DNA from: Sphingosinicella sp. CPCC 101087
GTDB taxonomy: Bacteria; Pseudomonadota; Alphaproteobacteria; Sphingomonadales; Sphingomonadaceae
NCBI RefSeq assembly: GCF_004151485.1
Contig: NZ_SBFF01000007.1
Location: 1-64,000, forward strand
Direction: 5' to 3'
DNA: 64,000 bases
In this document: piece after piece, positions 19,080 to 27,172 of the stretch
Layout of the letters: every line of letters begins with the position of its first letter
How positions within the stretch are numbered: position 1 is the first letter of the stretch
The notes under the pieces: generated by a model
Database searches by the model: none
What the model was told of the DNA's origin: nothing
The model's input: the letters and a program-made list of their open reading frames with translations, nothing else
Position numbers and translations under genes: made by a program

Positions 19080-20960
19080 TTGGCCACGGCCACTCATTAC
19101 GTTCCCGCCGACGAACCCCGTTCCGCCGAAGCCCCCGAAGCGGTGGTCGTCCGCTTCGCCGGCGATTCCGGCGACGGCATGCAGCTGACCGGCGGCCAGT
19201 TCACCTTGTCGACCGCGCTGGCCGGCAACGATCTCGCCACCTTCCCGGACTTTCCGGCTGAAATACGCGCCCCCCAGGGGACGACCTTCGGCGTCTCCGC
19301 TTTCCAGATCAATTTCGGATCCGCGGCGATCGAGACCGCGGGCGACGCGCCCGACGTGCTGATCGCGATGAACCCGGCGGCGCTGAAGACCAATGTCGCG
19401 GACCTCAAGCCGGGCGGGCTGATCATCGCCGACGAGGGCGAGTTCGGCGCACGCAACCTCGCCAAGGCGGGCTACGAGGGCAATCCCCTCGAGGACGGAT
19501 CGCTCGCCCGCTGGCAGCTGGTGCGGTTCAATATAAGCCAGCTCACGCTCGATGCCGTGAAGCCGTTCGGGCTGGGCAACAAGGAAGCCTTGCGCTGCAA
19601 GAACATGTGGACGCTGGGGCTGGCACTGTGGATGTTCGACCGGGACCGCAAGCCGATCGAGGCGTGGCTCAGGACCAAATTCGCGAAGGCGCCTGAGCTC
19701 GCCGAAGCGAATATCGCGGCGCTGAACGCCGGCCATGCCTTCGGCGAGACCGCGGAGATCGGCAGCCCGCTCAAGCAGCATCACGTCGATCCGGCGCCCG
19801 CCGAGCCGGGCCTCTACCGCACGGTGACCGGCGCCGAGGCGATCTCGCTGGGACTCGTGGCCGGGGCGAAGCTCGCCGGTCTGCCGATGTTCTTCGGCGG
19901 CTATCCGATCACGCCGGCGAGCGCGATTCTCCACCATCTTTCGCGGCTCAAGGAATATGGGGTCACCACCTTCCAGGCGGAAGACGAGATCGCCGCCGTC
20001 GCCGCCGCCATCGGCGCCAGCTTCGCCGGTCAGCTCGGCATCACGTCTTCCTCGGGCCCCGGCATTGCGCTGAAGACGGAGGCGATCGGCCTCGCGATCA
20101 TGACCGAGCTCCCGCTCGTCATCATCAACTCGCAGCGCGGCGGACCGTCGACCGGCCTGCCGACCAAGACCGAGCAGTCCGACCTCTACCAGGCCGTCTA
20201 CGGCCGCAACGCGGACTCGCCGCTGCCGGTGATCGCCGCCCGCTCTCCCGCCGACGCGTTCGACTGCGCGATCGAGGCGTGCCGGATCGCGGTCCAGTAC
20301 ATGACCCCGGTGATGCTGCTCACCGACGGCTATATCGCCAATGCGGCCGAGCCCTGGCGAGTGCCCGAAATGGCGGGCTACGAGCCCTTCGCCGTGGCGT
20401 TTCACGACCGAGCGCTCGGCGAAGGGGAGGCGGTCAATCCCTATGCCCGCGACGGCAAGCTCGCGCGCGTCTGGATCAAGCCCGGCACGCCTGGCCTGAT
20501 GCACCGGATCGGCGGAATCGAGAAGAATGTCGGCACCGGGCACATCGACTATTCGCCCGAGAACCATCAGGCGATGACTGACATCCGCGCCGACAAGGTG
20601 CAGGGCGTCGCCGATTCGATTCCGGACCAGGACGTGTGCCTCGGCAGTCCGGGCGGAAAGCTCGCCGTCGTGGGCTGGGGTTCGACCTTCGGGCCGATTC
20701 ACCAGGCGGTGCGCCGCGCACGGGGCCGCGGGCTCGACGTCAGCCATATCCACATCCGCCACGTCTGGCCGCTGCCGAAGAATATGGGTGAACTGCTGCG
20801 CGCCTACGACAAGGTGATCGTGCCCGAGATGAACCGCGGGCAGTTGAAGACGCTGCTGCGCGACCAGTATCTCGTCGACGCGCGACCGGTGAACAAGGTT
20901 TCCGGACAGCCGTTCAAGATCGCCGAGATAGAGGCGGCGATCGCGGAGGCGCTGGGATGA
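19080..20960 (+). CDS. korA: 2-oxoacid:acceptor oxidoreductase, fused gamma-alpha subunit
   Basis: 626 residues from TTG 19080, with GAAGGAAG seven bases upstream. The N-terminal 190 or so residues form the gamma (catalytic/CoA) domain with VVRFAGDSGDGMQLTGGQ. The remainder is the alpha (pyrimidine-binding) domain with FFGGYPITPASAILHHLSR, EDEIAAVAAAIGAS, TSSSGPGIALKTE and a C-terminal transketolase-like part. With KorB it decarboxylates 2-oxoacids, most often 2-oxoglutarate, to acyl-CoA and passes electrons to ferredoxin. The gene is followed by a small ORF and korB. Confidence 0.93.
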   Translation: MATATHYVPADEPRSAEAPEAVVVRFAGDSGDGMQLTGGQFTLSTALAGNDLATFPDFPAEIRAPQGTTFGVSAFQINFGSAAIETAGDAPDVLIAMNPAALKTNVADLKPGGLIIADEGEFGARNLAKAGYEGNPLEDGSLARWQLVRFNISQLTLDAVKPFGLGNKEALRCKNMWTLGLALWMFDRDRKPIEAWLRTKFAKAPELAEANIAALNAGHAFGETAEIGSPLKQHHVDPAPAEPGLYRTVTGAEAISLGLVAGAKLAGLPMFFGGYPITPASAILHHLSRLKEYGVTTFQAEDEIAAVAAAIGASFAGQLGITSSSGPGIALKTEAIGLAIMTELPLVIINSQRGGPSTGLPTKTEQSDLYQAVYGRNADSPLPVIAARSPADAFDCAIEACRIAVQYMTPVMLLTDGYIANAAEPWRVPEMAGYEPFAVAFHDRALGEGEAVNPYARDGKLARVWIKPGTPGLMHRIGGIEKNVGTGHIDYSPENHQAMTDIRADKVQGVADSIPDQDVCLGSPGGKLAVVGWGSTFGPIHQAVRRARGRGLDVSHIHIRHVWPLPKNMGELLRAYDKVIVPEMNRGQLKTLLRDQYLVDARPVNKVSGQPFKIAEIEAAIAEALG

Positions 20961-20967
20961 GGAACGG

Positions 20968-21071
20968 CTTTCGACGTCGCCTCGGCGCAGGCTGGGGCCC
21001 ACGCCGTCCTGGAGACGAGTGCGGCCCTGGCGAATCAGCTCGGACCGCAACTCGCGCCGGGGTGACGAAAG
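20968..21071. repeat. Degenerate REP-like inverted pair between korA and korB
   Basis: The left end (CTTTCGACG, then a GGCGCAGGCTGGGGCCCA-type core) and the right end (CGCGCCGGGGTGACGAAAG) are imperfect reverse complements. They resemble the repeat cores at 24415 and 43003. It lies entirely between korA and the 24-codon ORF. Confidence 0.45.
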
Positions 21072-21087
21072 TGGACGAGCCAAGGCC

Positions 21088-21162
21088 GTGAATCCCCCGC
21101 GCCTCATCCCGCTGGTGCTGATGCTGGCCGTGGTGATCGCGCTTATCTATTATCTCTACTGA
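21088..21162 (+). CDS. 24-codon single-pass membrane peptide between korA and korB
   Basis: A GTG at 21088 opens a frame that stops at TGA 21160-21162. The peptide begins MNPPRLIPLV, continues with an unbroken hydrophobic run and ends IYYLY, so nearly the whole length is one membrane helix. The upstream CAAGG is only a weak ribosome site. It lies 23 bases before korB. The hydrophobicity pattern looks selected, but a random GC-rich ORF of this size is possible. Confidence 0.4.
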   Translation: MNPPRLIPLVLMLAVVIALIYYLY

Positions 21163-21185
21163 GCCCTGCTCCGGCGAGGACCGAA

Positions 21186-22208
21186 ATGAACGAGTTGACC
21201 AAGCTGACCGCCAAGGACTTCGCCACCGACCAGGAGGTGCGCTGGTGCCCCGGCTGTGGGGACTATGCGGTGCTGAAGGCGGTGCAGCGGACGATGCCGG
21301 AGCTCGGCGTGGATCCTTCGAAAACGGTGTTCGTGTCCGGAATCGGCTGCTCGTCGCGCTTTCCTTATTATATGGAGACGTACGGCTTCCACACGATCCA
21401 CGGCCGAGCGCCGGCGATTGCAACCGGCGTGAAGCTCGCCAACCCCGAACTCGACGTGTGGATCGTCACCGGCGACGGCGACGCCCTGTCGATCGGCGGC
21501 AACCACACGATGCACATCCTGCGGCGCAATCTCGATTGTCAGATTCTGCTGTTCAACAACGAGATTTATGGCCTCACGAAGGGCCAATATTCGCCGACGT
21601 CGCGGATCGGCACGCGCAGTCCTTCCACTCCGTTCGGATCCGTCGATCGGCCGGTCAACCCTTGTGCGTTCGCGCTTGGCTCCGGGGCGCGCTTCATCGC
21701 CCGCGGCATCGACGTGCATAAGAAACTGCCGGAAGTGCTCAAGGCCGCCCACGCCCATAAAGGCGCGGCATTCGTCGAAATCTTCCAGAACTGCATCGTC
21801 TACAATGACGACGTGTTCGCGCCGTTCACCGCCAAGGACAATTCCGGCAAGCAGCTCTGGCTGAAGTCCGGAGAGCCGATGCTTTTCGACAACGGCACCA
21901 AGGGGCTGACGCTCGACCGCGAGGCGCTCAACCTCCGCGTGGTCGACGTCGTGGACGGAGATTGGCAGGGGGCCGATGTGATCGTTCATGACGCGACCAA
22001 CCGGGCGGTGGCGCACATGCTTATCGACATGCCGTTCGGCGCCTTTCCGATGGCTCTGGGCGTGATCTACGACGATCCGCGTCCCACCTTCGAAAGCGCG
22101 ATCATTCGCCAGAACGAGGAAGCTGCGGCGGGAAAGCAGCCCGATCTGCAGGCGCTCGTCTCGCGCGGTCCGAACTGGCAGGTGACCAAGGAGCCGCGGG
22201 AAATCTAA
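21186..22208 (+). CDS. korB: 2-oxoacid:ferredoxin oxidoreductase, beta subunit
   Basis: 340 residues; the thiamine-pyrophosphate subunit that partners KorA. The N-terminal RWCPGCGDYAVLKAV has C21 and C24 of the Fe-S/TPP region. The TPP-binding stretch is GDGDALSIGGNHTMHILRRN followed by FNNEIYGLTKGQYSPTSR. Downstream residues (PVNPCAFALGSGA) are typical of the KorB subfamily. It is in one operon with korA. Confidence 0.94.
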   Translation: MNELTKLTAKDFATDQEVRWCPGCGDYAVLKAVQRTMPELGVDPSKTVFVSGIGCSSRFPYYMETYGFHTIHGRAPAIATGVKLANPELDVWIVTGDGDALSIGGNHTMHILRRNLDCQILLFNNEIYGLTKGQYSPTSRIGTRSPSTPFGSVDRPVNPCAFALGSGARFIARGIDVHKKLPEVLKAAHAHKGAAFVEIFQNCIVYNDDVFAPFTAKDNSGKQLWLKSGEPMLFDNGTKGLTLDREALNLRVVDVVDGDWQGADVIVHDATNRAVAHMLIDMPFGAFPMALGVIYDDPRPTFESAIIRQNEEAAAGKQPDLQALVSRGPNWQVTKEPREI

Positions 22209-22232
22209 CCCCCGCGGCCCGACCCGCAGAAG

Positions 22233-23561
22233 GTGGCTTCGGGACGACGAGAGACGGCGCTTGCCTCCGTGGCCGATCCGCACCATTTCCCGACCGTGAC
22301 CGCTCAACGGGGGAAACATCTGGTCGCAGCCGATCGTGGCTTTGCCACCGGCGGCGATTTGGTCGCGCGGTTGTTCGCGCGCGGGTTCGCGCGCCTGCTC
22401 GATCGGATCGATGTCGGGCTTGCCGAAGGCCGCATCGAGGCGACCCTGCCGGACGGGACCTTCCGGATCCTAGGCGGTCATGCCGACGGGCCGGTAGCGA
22501 TCGTCCATCTCGTGAGCTGGCGTGCGCTGGTCCGCCTGGCTTCTTCGGGATCGGTCGGGTGGTACAAGGCCTGGACCCTCGGCGAATGGTCGAGCCCCGA
22601 TCCCGTACCCCTGTTCGACCTGTTCACCCGCAATGCGACAGGGCTTGGCGAGACCGGCCGCGCCAAGGGACCGTGGAAGTGGGTGAATCATCTCGCCCAC
22701 GCCCTGCGAGCCAACGATCGGGCGCGCGCGCGCCGCAACATCGAGCATCATTACGATCTCGGCAACGACTTCTACGGCGCCTGGCTGGACCCGGGAATGA
22801 CCTATTCGAGCGCGATCTTCGCCGACCCGAGCGATCCTGCCGAGCCGCTCTACGCGGCACAGGAGCGCAAGATCAGGCTTCTCCTCGATCGTCTCCATCT
22901 GCGGCCCGGCGCGCGGCTGCTCGAGATCGGCTGCGGTTGGGGCAGTCTCGCCGAGGTCGCCGCACGTGACTATGGCGCCCACGTCACCGGCCTGACGTTG
23001 TCGGCCGAACAGAAGGCGTTCGCCGAGGCGCGGCTCGCCCGCGCCGGCCTGTCGGAGCGGGCCGAGATCAGGCTGGCGGATTATCGAGAGATAGACGGCG
23101 GATTCGACGCTGTGGCGAGCGTCGAGATGGTCGAGGCGGTCGGCCAGGAATATTGGCCCGCCTATCTGGGCAGCGTTGCCCGGGTCCTGCCGCCCGGCGG
23201 CCGCGCCGGCATCCAGCTCATCTCGATGCATGAGGCGCTCTTCGACCGCTATGCCGCCAATGCGGACTTCATCCAGACCTACATCTTCCCGGGCGGGCTG
23301 CTCATCCACGAGCCGCGCTTCAGGCGCCTTGCCGAGGAAGCCGGTCTCGAGTGGCGCGATCGCGAGGGCTACGGCCTCCATTATGCCGAGACGTTGCGGC
23401 GCTGGCGTCAGCGCTACGACGAAGCGGTCGAGCAGGCTCGTCTCCCGCACGGCTTCGACGAGGCGTTCCACCGACTGTGGCGCTACTATCTGATGTATTG
23501 CGAAGGCGGCTTCCGCGGCGGCGCACTCGGCGTGGCTCAGGTGACGTTGGTGAAGAGGTGA
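22233..23561 (+). CDS. cfa: Cyclopropane-fatty-acyl-phospholipid synthase
   Basis: 442 residues if begun at GTG 22233; a GTG at 22269 would give 430, and neither has an ideal ribosome site. An N-terminal helical domain of about 140 residues precedes the SAM-dependent methyltransferase with NIEHHYDLGNDFYGAWLD and MTYSSAIF, LEIGCGWGSLAEVAA (SAM site), VEMVEAVGQEYW and RYYLMYCEGGFR. It methylenates cis double bonds of membrane phospholipids, usually on entry to stationary phase. It follows korB on the same strand after 24 bases. Confidence 0.9.
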   Translation: MASGRRETALASVADPHHFPTVTAQRGKHLVAADRGFATGGDLVARLFARGFARLLDRIDVGLAEGRIEATLPDGTFRILGGHADGPVAIVHLVSWRALVRLASSGSVGWYKAWTLGEWSSPDPVPLFDLFTRNATGLGETGRAKGPWKWVNHLAHALRANDRARARRNIEHHYDLGNDFYGAWLDPGMTYSSAIFADPSDPAEPLYAAQERKIRLLLDRLHLRPGARLLEIGCGWGSLAEVAARDYGAHVTGLTLSAEQKAFAEARLARAGLSERAEIRLADYREIDGGFDAVASVEMVEAVGQEYWPAYLGSVARVLPPGGRAGIQLISMHEALFDRYAANADFIQTYIFPGGLLIHEPRFRRLAEEAGLEWRDREGYGLHYAETLRRWRQRYDEAVEQARLPHGFDEAFHRLWRYYLMYCEGGFRGGALGVAQVTLVKR

Positions 23562-23664
23562 GAGGGGCGGGCTCGCGCACGCCGATCCACCCACATCGGT
23601 GGGGCTGAGTTCGCCCTTCCGACTTGCGGCTCCTACAGGCTCGGCCGCTTCTCGGAATGGACGG

Positions 23665-23692
23665 TTCCGACGCTGGCGCGCCAGCGTCGGAA
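23665..23692. terminator. 28-bp perfect palindrome between convergent cfa and SDR genes
   Basis: Arms 23665-23678 and 23679-23692 are exact reverse complements with no spacer. In RNA this makes a very stable GC hairpin flanked by AA/TT. It ends four bases before the SDR stop and about 100 bases after the cfa stop, so it can stop transcription from both sides. Confidence 0.6.
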
Positions 23693-23696
23693 GGAT

Positions 23697-24407
23697 CTAT
23701 ATCCCAGCTTCCAGCCGATAGCCTGTCTCGAAATCACGCCGCAGCAGTTCCACCAGCGCTTCGGCCACGGCGGCAGGCGGCTTGAGCGTTGCCGGATCCT
23801 CGCCCGGATAGGCGCGGGCGCGCATTTCGGTGGCGGTGGCGCCGGGATCGACGATCGCCGCGCGGATCGGCGTCACCTGACCGACCTCTTCGGCATAAGC
23901 GAGCACGAGGGTCTCGATCGCCGCCTTTGATGCGCCATAGGCGCCCCAATAAGCGCGCGGCCGCCGTCCGACGCTGGAGGTCAGCGCCAGGAGCCGGCCG
24001 GATTCGCTTCGCCGAAGCAGCGGATCGAAGGCGGCGATCAGCGCCTGCTGGGCCAGCAGGTTGAGCGTCAGCAGGCGATTGAACTCCTTGCCGTCGATCT
24101 GCGTGACGGGGGTGAGGGTGCCGAGCATGGCGGCGTTGAGGACGACGAGGTCGATCTTCTCCCAGCGTCCGGCGACTGCCGCGGCGAGCCGGGCAATGCT
24201 GTCGCTTTCGGTGAGATCGAGCGGCGCGATCGTCGACGAGCCGGCGGCGGCATGGATCCGTTCCTCGACGGCCTCGAGGTCGGCAGCCGTCCGGGCGGTG
24301 AGGATCACGTGCGCACCCTCGCGCGCCAGCGCCTCGGCGGTGGCCGCGCCGATCCCGCGGCTTGCCCCGGTCACCAGCGCAAGCCTCCCTTGCAGAAAAC
24401 CGGTCAT
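23697..24407 (-). CDS. Short-chain dehydrogenase/reductase
   Basis: 236 residues with the classical SDR pattern: the cofactor motif TGASRGIG near residue 14, the structural LNAAML in place of NNAG, the catalytic Ser in LTSSVG, and YGASK (Tyr-x-x-x-Lys) near residue 155. An Arg in TARTAAD after the second strand suggests NADP(H). The substrate is unknown. It is monocistronic, facing cfa. Confidence 0.9.
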   Translation of the reverse strand: MTGFLQGRLALVTGASRGIGAATAEALAREGAHVILTARTAADLEAVEERIHAAAGSSTIAPLDLTESDSIARLAAAVAGRWEKIDLVVLNAAMLGTLTPVTQIDGKEFNRLLTLNLLAQQALIAAFDPLLRRSESGRLLALTSSVGRRPRAYWGAYGASKAAIETLVLAYAEEVGQVTPIRAAIVDPGATATEMRARAYPGEDPATLKPPAAVAEALVELLRRDFETGYRLEAGI

Positions 24408-24414
24408 TACCCCT

Positions 24415-24448
24415 CCGTCATCCCAGCGAAGGCTGGGAATCCAGCGGG
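24415..24448. repeat. REP-like element upstream of the SDR gene
   Basis: Starting at CGTCATCCCAGC, the core CCCAGCGAAGGCTGGG is an inverted repeat with a GAA-containing loop. It is followed by AATCCAGCGGG. The same core occurs at 43009-43026, which shows that it is a dispersed element. Confidence 0.65.
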
Positions 24449-24568
24449 CCTTCGCGTCTCAAAGCTGATGGGGCGCCATTGGACCGCCGCGGTCCATCCC
24501 GCAAGCCGCCGTGTCTCGGCGTTGCGACCACCGGATCCCACGGCGCCGGCACGACGAGCGCTGGAAGC

Positions 24569-26029
24569 TCAGGCGTAAAGTTCCGCCGGCAGTAGCTGGT
24601 CGCGCTGCTCGATATCCTCGCGGTCGGTCAGCCGAGTCGGATAGGCGCCCGAGAAGCAGGCGTCGCAATATTGCGGCTCGGCTTCGTCGCGCATCTCCTC
24701 GCCCAGTGCGCGGTACAATCCGTCGATCGAGAGGAAGGCAAGGCTGTCGGCCTTGATGTAATTGTTCATCTCGGCGACGTTCATCTGGGCGGCGAGCAAT
24801 TTCTTCCGCTCCGGCGTGTCGACACCGTAGAAACAGCTGTGCCGGGTCGGGGGGCTTGCAATCCGCATGTGCACCTCGCGCGCGCCTGCCTCGCGCAGCA
24901 TCTGCACGATCTTCAGGCTGGTCGTGCCGCGGACGATCGAATCGTCGATCAGCACCAGTTTCTTGCCCTGGATGAGCGCGCTATTGGCATTGTGCTTCAG
25001 CTTGACGCCGAGATGGCGGACCTGGTCGCTCGGCTGGATGAAGGTTCGACCAACATAATGCGAGCGGATGATGCCCAGTTCGAACGGGATACCGCTCTCC
25101 TGGGCGTAGCCGATCGCCGCCGGCACGCCGCTGTCGGGTACCGGCACGACATAATCGGCATCCACCGTATTCTCGCGCGCCAGCTCGGCGCCGATCGCCT
25201 TGCGCACGGAATAGACCGAGGCGCCGTCGAGCACGCTGTCGGGGCGGGAGAAATAGACATGCTCGAAAATGCAGGGGCGGGAGCGCTGCGGTGCGAACGG
25301 CTTGTGGCTCTGAACGCCCTTCTCCGAGACGACGATCAACTCGCCCGGCTCGACGGTGCGGATGTAGGTCGCGCCGACGATGTCGAGCGCCACCGTCTCA
25401 GAGGCGAAGATATAGGCCTCGCCGAGCCGGCCCATGACGAGCGGCCGGATGCCGAGCGGATCGCGGCAGGCGATCAGCCCCTCGTCGGTGAGGCAGACCA
25501 GGCTGTACGCGCCTTCGACCTGCTTCAGCGCGTCGATGAACCGGTCGAGCAAAGTGGGGTAGGTCGAGGTGGCGACGAGGTGAATGATGACCTCGGTGTC
25601 GGACGTCGACTGGAAGATCGAGCCGCGACGGTTGAGATCGCGGCGCACCCGCGTGGCATTCGAGATGTTGCCGTTGTGCGCGACCGCAAAGCCGCCGCTC
25701 GACAGTTCGGCGAACAGGGGCTGCACGTTGCGAAGCGCGGTCTCGCCTGTGGTCGAATAGCGCACATGCCCGATCGCGGCGCGGCCGGCCAAAGCGCGGA
25801 TGACGCCGTCCTTGTCGAAATTGCCCGCGACGTGGCCCATCGCGCGGTGGCTGTGGAACGCGCGGCCGTCATAGCTGGTGATTCCGGCCGCCTCCTGGCC
25901 GCGGTGCTGCAGCGCGTGCAGGCCCAGAGTCACCACCGCGGCTGCGGTGTCCGCGCCCCAGATGCCGAACACGCCGCACTCCTCGCGCAGCTTGTCGTCG
26001 TCGAATGGATTGGTCGTCAGCATCCCCAT
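24569..26029 (-). CDS. purF: Amidophosphoribosyltransferase
   Basis: 486 residues; catalyses the first committed step of purine synthesis (PRPP + glutamine to phosphoribosylamine). A short propeptide precedes nucleophile Cys-18 (REECGVFGIWG), and the glutamine amidotransferase domain shows HNGNISN. The PRTase domain has VLIDDSIVRGTTS. Cysteines expected to hold a [4Fe-4S] cluster are present (RPCIFEH, RHSCFYG, and the CDAC pair near the C-terminus). This is therefore the Bacillus-type, Fe-S, propeptide-processed form. It is divergent from the lipoprotein gene at 26141. Confidence 0.96.
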   Translation of the reverse strand: MGMLTTNPFDDDKLREECGVFGIWGADTAAAVVTLGLHALQHRGQEAAGITSYDGRAFHSHRAMGHVAGNFDKDGVIRALAGRAAIGHVRYSTTGETALRNVQPLFAELSSGGFAVAHNGNISNATRVRRDLNRRGSIFQSTSDTEVIIHLVATSTYPTLLDRFIDALKQVEGAYSLVCLTDEGLIACRDPLGIRPLVMGRLGEAYIFASETVALDIVGATYIRTVEPGELIVVSEKGVQSHKPFAPQRSRPCIFEHVYFSRPDSVLDGASVYSVRKAIGAELARENTVDADYVVPVPDSGVPAAIGYAQESGIPFELGIIRSHYVGRTFIQPSDQVRHLGVKLKHNANSALIQGKKLVLIDDSIVRGTTSLKIVQMLREAGAREVHMRIASPPTRHSCFYGVDTPERKKLLAAQMNVAEMNNYIKADSLAFLSIDGLYRALGEEMRDEAEPQYCDACFSGAYPTRLTDREDIEQRDQLLPAELYA

Positions 26030-26052
26030 CGCCCGTCATACCCGTCGGCCCG

Positions 26053-26082
26053 CTTATATAGGTTCGATCGACGATTTGTCGC
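26053..26082 (-). promoter_or_regulatory. Candidate promoter of purF
   Basis: On the minus strand GCGACA (26082-26077) and TATATA (26060-26055) are separated by 16 bases, about 25 bases before the purF start. The -10 is good and the -35 is poor. Assignment is by eye only. Confidence 0.35.
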
Positions 26083-26140
26083 CCCCTTGACCGTAAAGAA
26101 TCTGCAACCTGACCCCGTCCCGGACGGTTCAGGCCGTGTG

Positions 26141-26653
26141 ATGCGCCGTCTCTGCTTTGCCCTGTTCCTACTTGTCGCCGGCTGCGGCCGTACCGGCGAG
26201 CGCGGCCCCGGCGAGGCGGTCGACGCCCCTGAAGAAGGCCGGGTTCCGGTCGAGCGGGTGCAGACCGAGACCCCCATCGGACTCTATGAAGCGGGATCCG
26301 GCGCGGCCGCGAGCCAACTCTGCATCGTCGAGGCCGATTCGGGCGAATTGCGCTTCGGGCTCGTCGTTCGGACCGCTTCCGGGACCTGCAGCGGCGCCGG
26401 CCAGGTATCTCGACGTTCCGAGACGCTCAGCCTGCTCATGGCCGGCAATTCGGCCTGCCCGATCCAGGCACGCGCCGAAGGCGTCCACGTCAGCTTCCCG
26501 CCGACACTGCCGGCCGGCTGCTCTTATTATTGCGCCCCCGGCGCGAGCCTTGCCGGCGCCCGGCTCGACAAGACCGGCGGAACCGAGGCGGATGCGATGC
26601 GCGCACGCGACCTGGTCGGGGATGCGCTGTGCGAAGGGCTCGGCGGCATGTGA
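26141..26653 (+). CDS. Putative lipoprotein, unknown function
   Basis: 170 residues from ATG 26141. The signal [15 protein letters not shown] ends in a lipobox with Cys-15. The mature part has six cysteines (QLCIVEA, GTCSG, SACPI, GCSYYC), which could form disulfides in the periplasm, and ends in an alpha-helical [11 protein letters not shown] do not know the family. The frame remains open for 1.4 kb upstream, but that is antisense to purF. Confidence 0.65.
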   Translation: MRRLCFALFLLVAGCGRTGERGPGEAVDAPEEGRVPVERVQTETPIGLYEAGSGAAASQLCIVEADSGELRFGLVVRTASGTCSGAGQVSRRSETLSLLMAGNSACPIQARAEGVHVSFPPTLPAGCSYYCAPGASLAGARLDKTGGTEADAMRARDLVGDALCEGLGGM

Positions 26654-26684
26654 TGGAGCATGTGCGCTGACTGCCAGCGTTCGC

Positions 26685-26700
26685 TTGACGCTAACGTCAA
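26685..26700. promoter_or_regulatory. Inverted-repeat operator upstream of the MerR/acyl-CoA dehydrogenase operon
   Basis: TTGACG (26685-26690), four bases, then CGTCAA (26695-26700): a perfect dyad 20 bases before the MerR ATG. Its position and ACG/CGT arms fit an autoregulatory site for the MerR protein. MerR regulators of fatty and branched-chain acid catabolism (LiuR type) are known to use similar ACGT-centred dyads. Confidence 0.6.
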
Positions 26701-26720
26701 CGGAAAGTAGGCGTGGATCC

Positions 26721-27155
26721 ATGCCCCCGACCGCGCTTCACTCGGACTATCGACAGTCGGACCGTAACGCGCGAGCCTATACGATCACGCAGCTGTGCGA
26801 CGAGTTCGGCGTCACCGCTCGAGCGCTTCGCTTCTACGAGGATGAGGGGCTGATATCGCCCGAGCGTCAGGGGATGGCCCGCATCTACAGCTGGCGCGAC
26901 CGCGCCCGGCTCGCCTGGATCCTGCGCGGCAAGAGGGTCGGGTTCAGCCTCGCCGACATTCGCGAGATGATCGACCTCTACGACGTCGGCGACGGCCGCC
27001 ATGAGCAGCGCCGGGTCACGCTCGAAAAATGCCGTGGCCGGGTCGACCTGCTGAAGAAGCAGAAGCTCGACATCGACGCGACGATCGACGAACTCGAACG
27101 CTTCATCGCCATGGTCGAGGCGGCCGAGGCGACCGAATCCATCCCCATCGAATAG
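26721..27155 (+). CDS. MerR-family regulator of an acyl-CoA dehydrogenase gene
   Basis: 144 residues. The winged helix-turn-helix is [20 protein letters not shown], then [21 protein letters not shown], followed by a long dimerisation coiled coil ending [19 protein letters not shown]. The C-terminal effector region is very short and has no Cys, so it is not a metal or redox sensor. The acyl-CoA dehydrogenase gene starts 17 bases downstream. Control of fatty or branched-chain acid catabolism in response to an acyl-CoA is therefore likely, but inferred. Confidence 0.9.
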   Translation: MPPTALHSDYRQSDRNARAYTITQLCDEFGVTARALRFYEDEGLISPERQGMARIYSWRDRARLAWILRGKRVGFSLADIREMIDLYDVGDGRHEQRRVTLEKCRGRVDLLKKQKLDIDATIDELERFIAMVEAAEATESIPIE

Positions 27156-27172
27156 CAGACCAGAGGCGCTTC

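Noticed and set aside
18855-21107. 750-codon minus-strand ORF opposite korA
   Set aside because: Shadow of korA; the composition is rich in Arg, Gly, Asp and His, and the opposite strand has clear motifs.
24671-26140. Long plus-strand frame leading into the lipoprotein gene
   Set aside because: Antisense to purF; only the part from ATG 26141 has a signal peptide and protein-like content.
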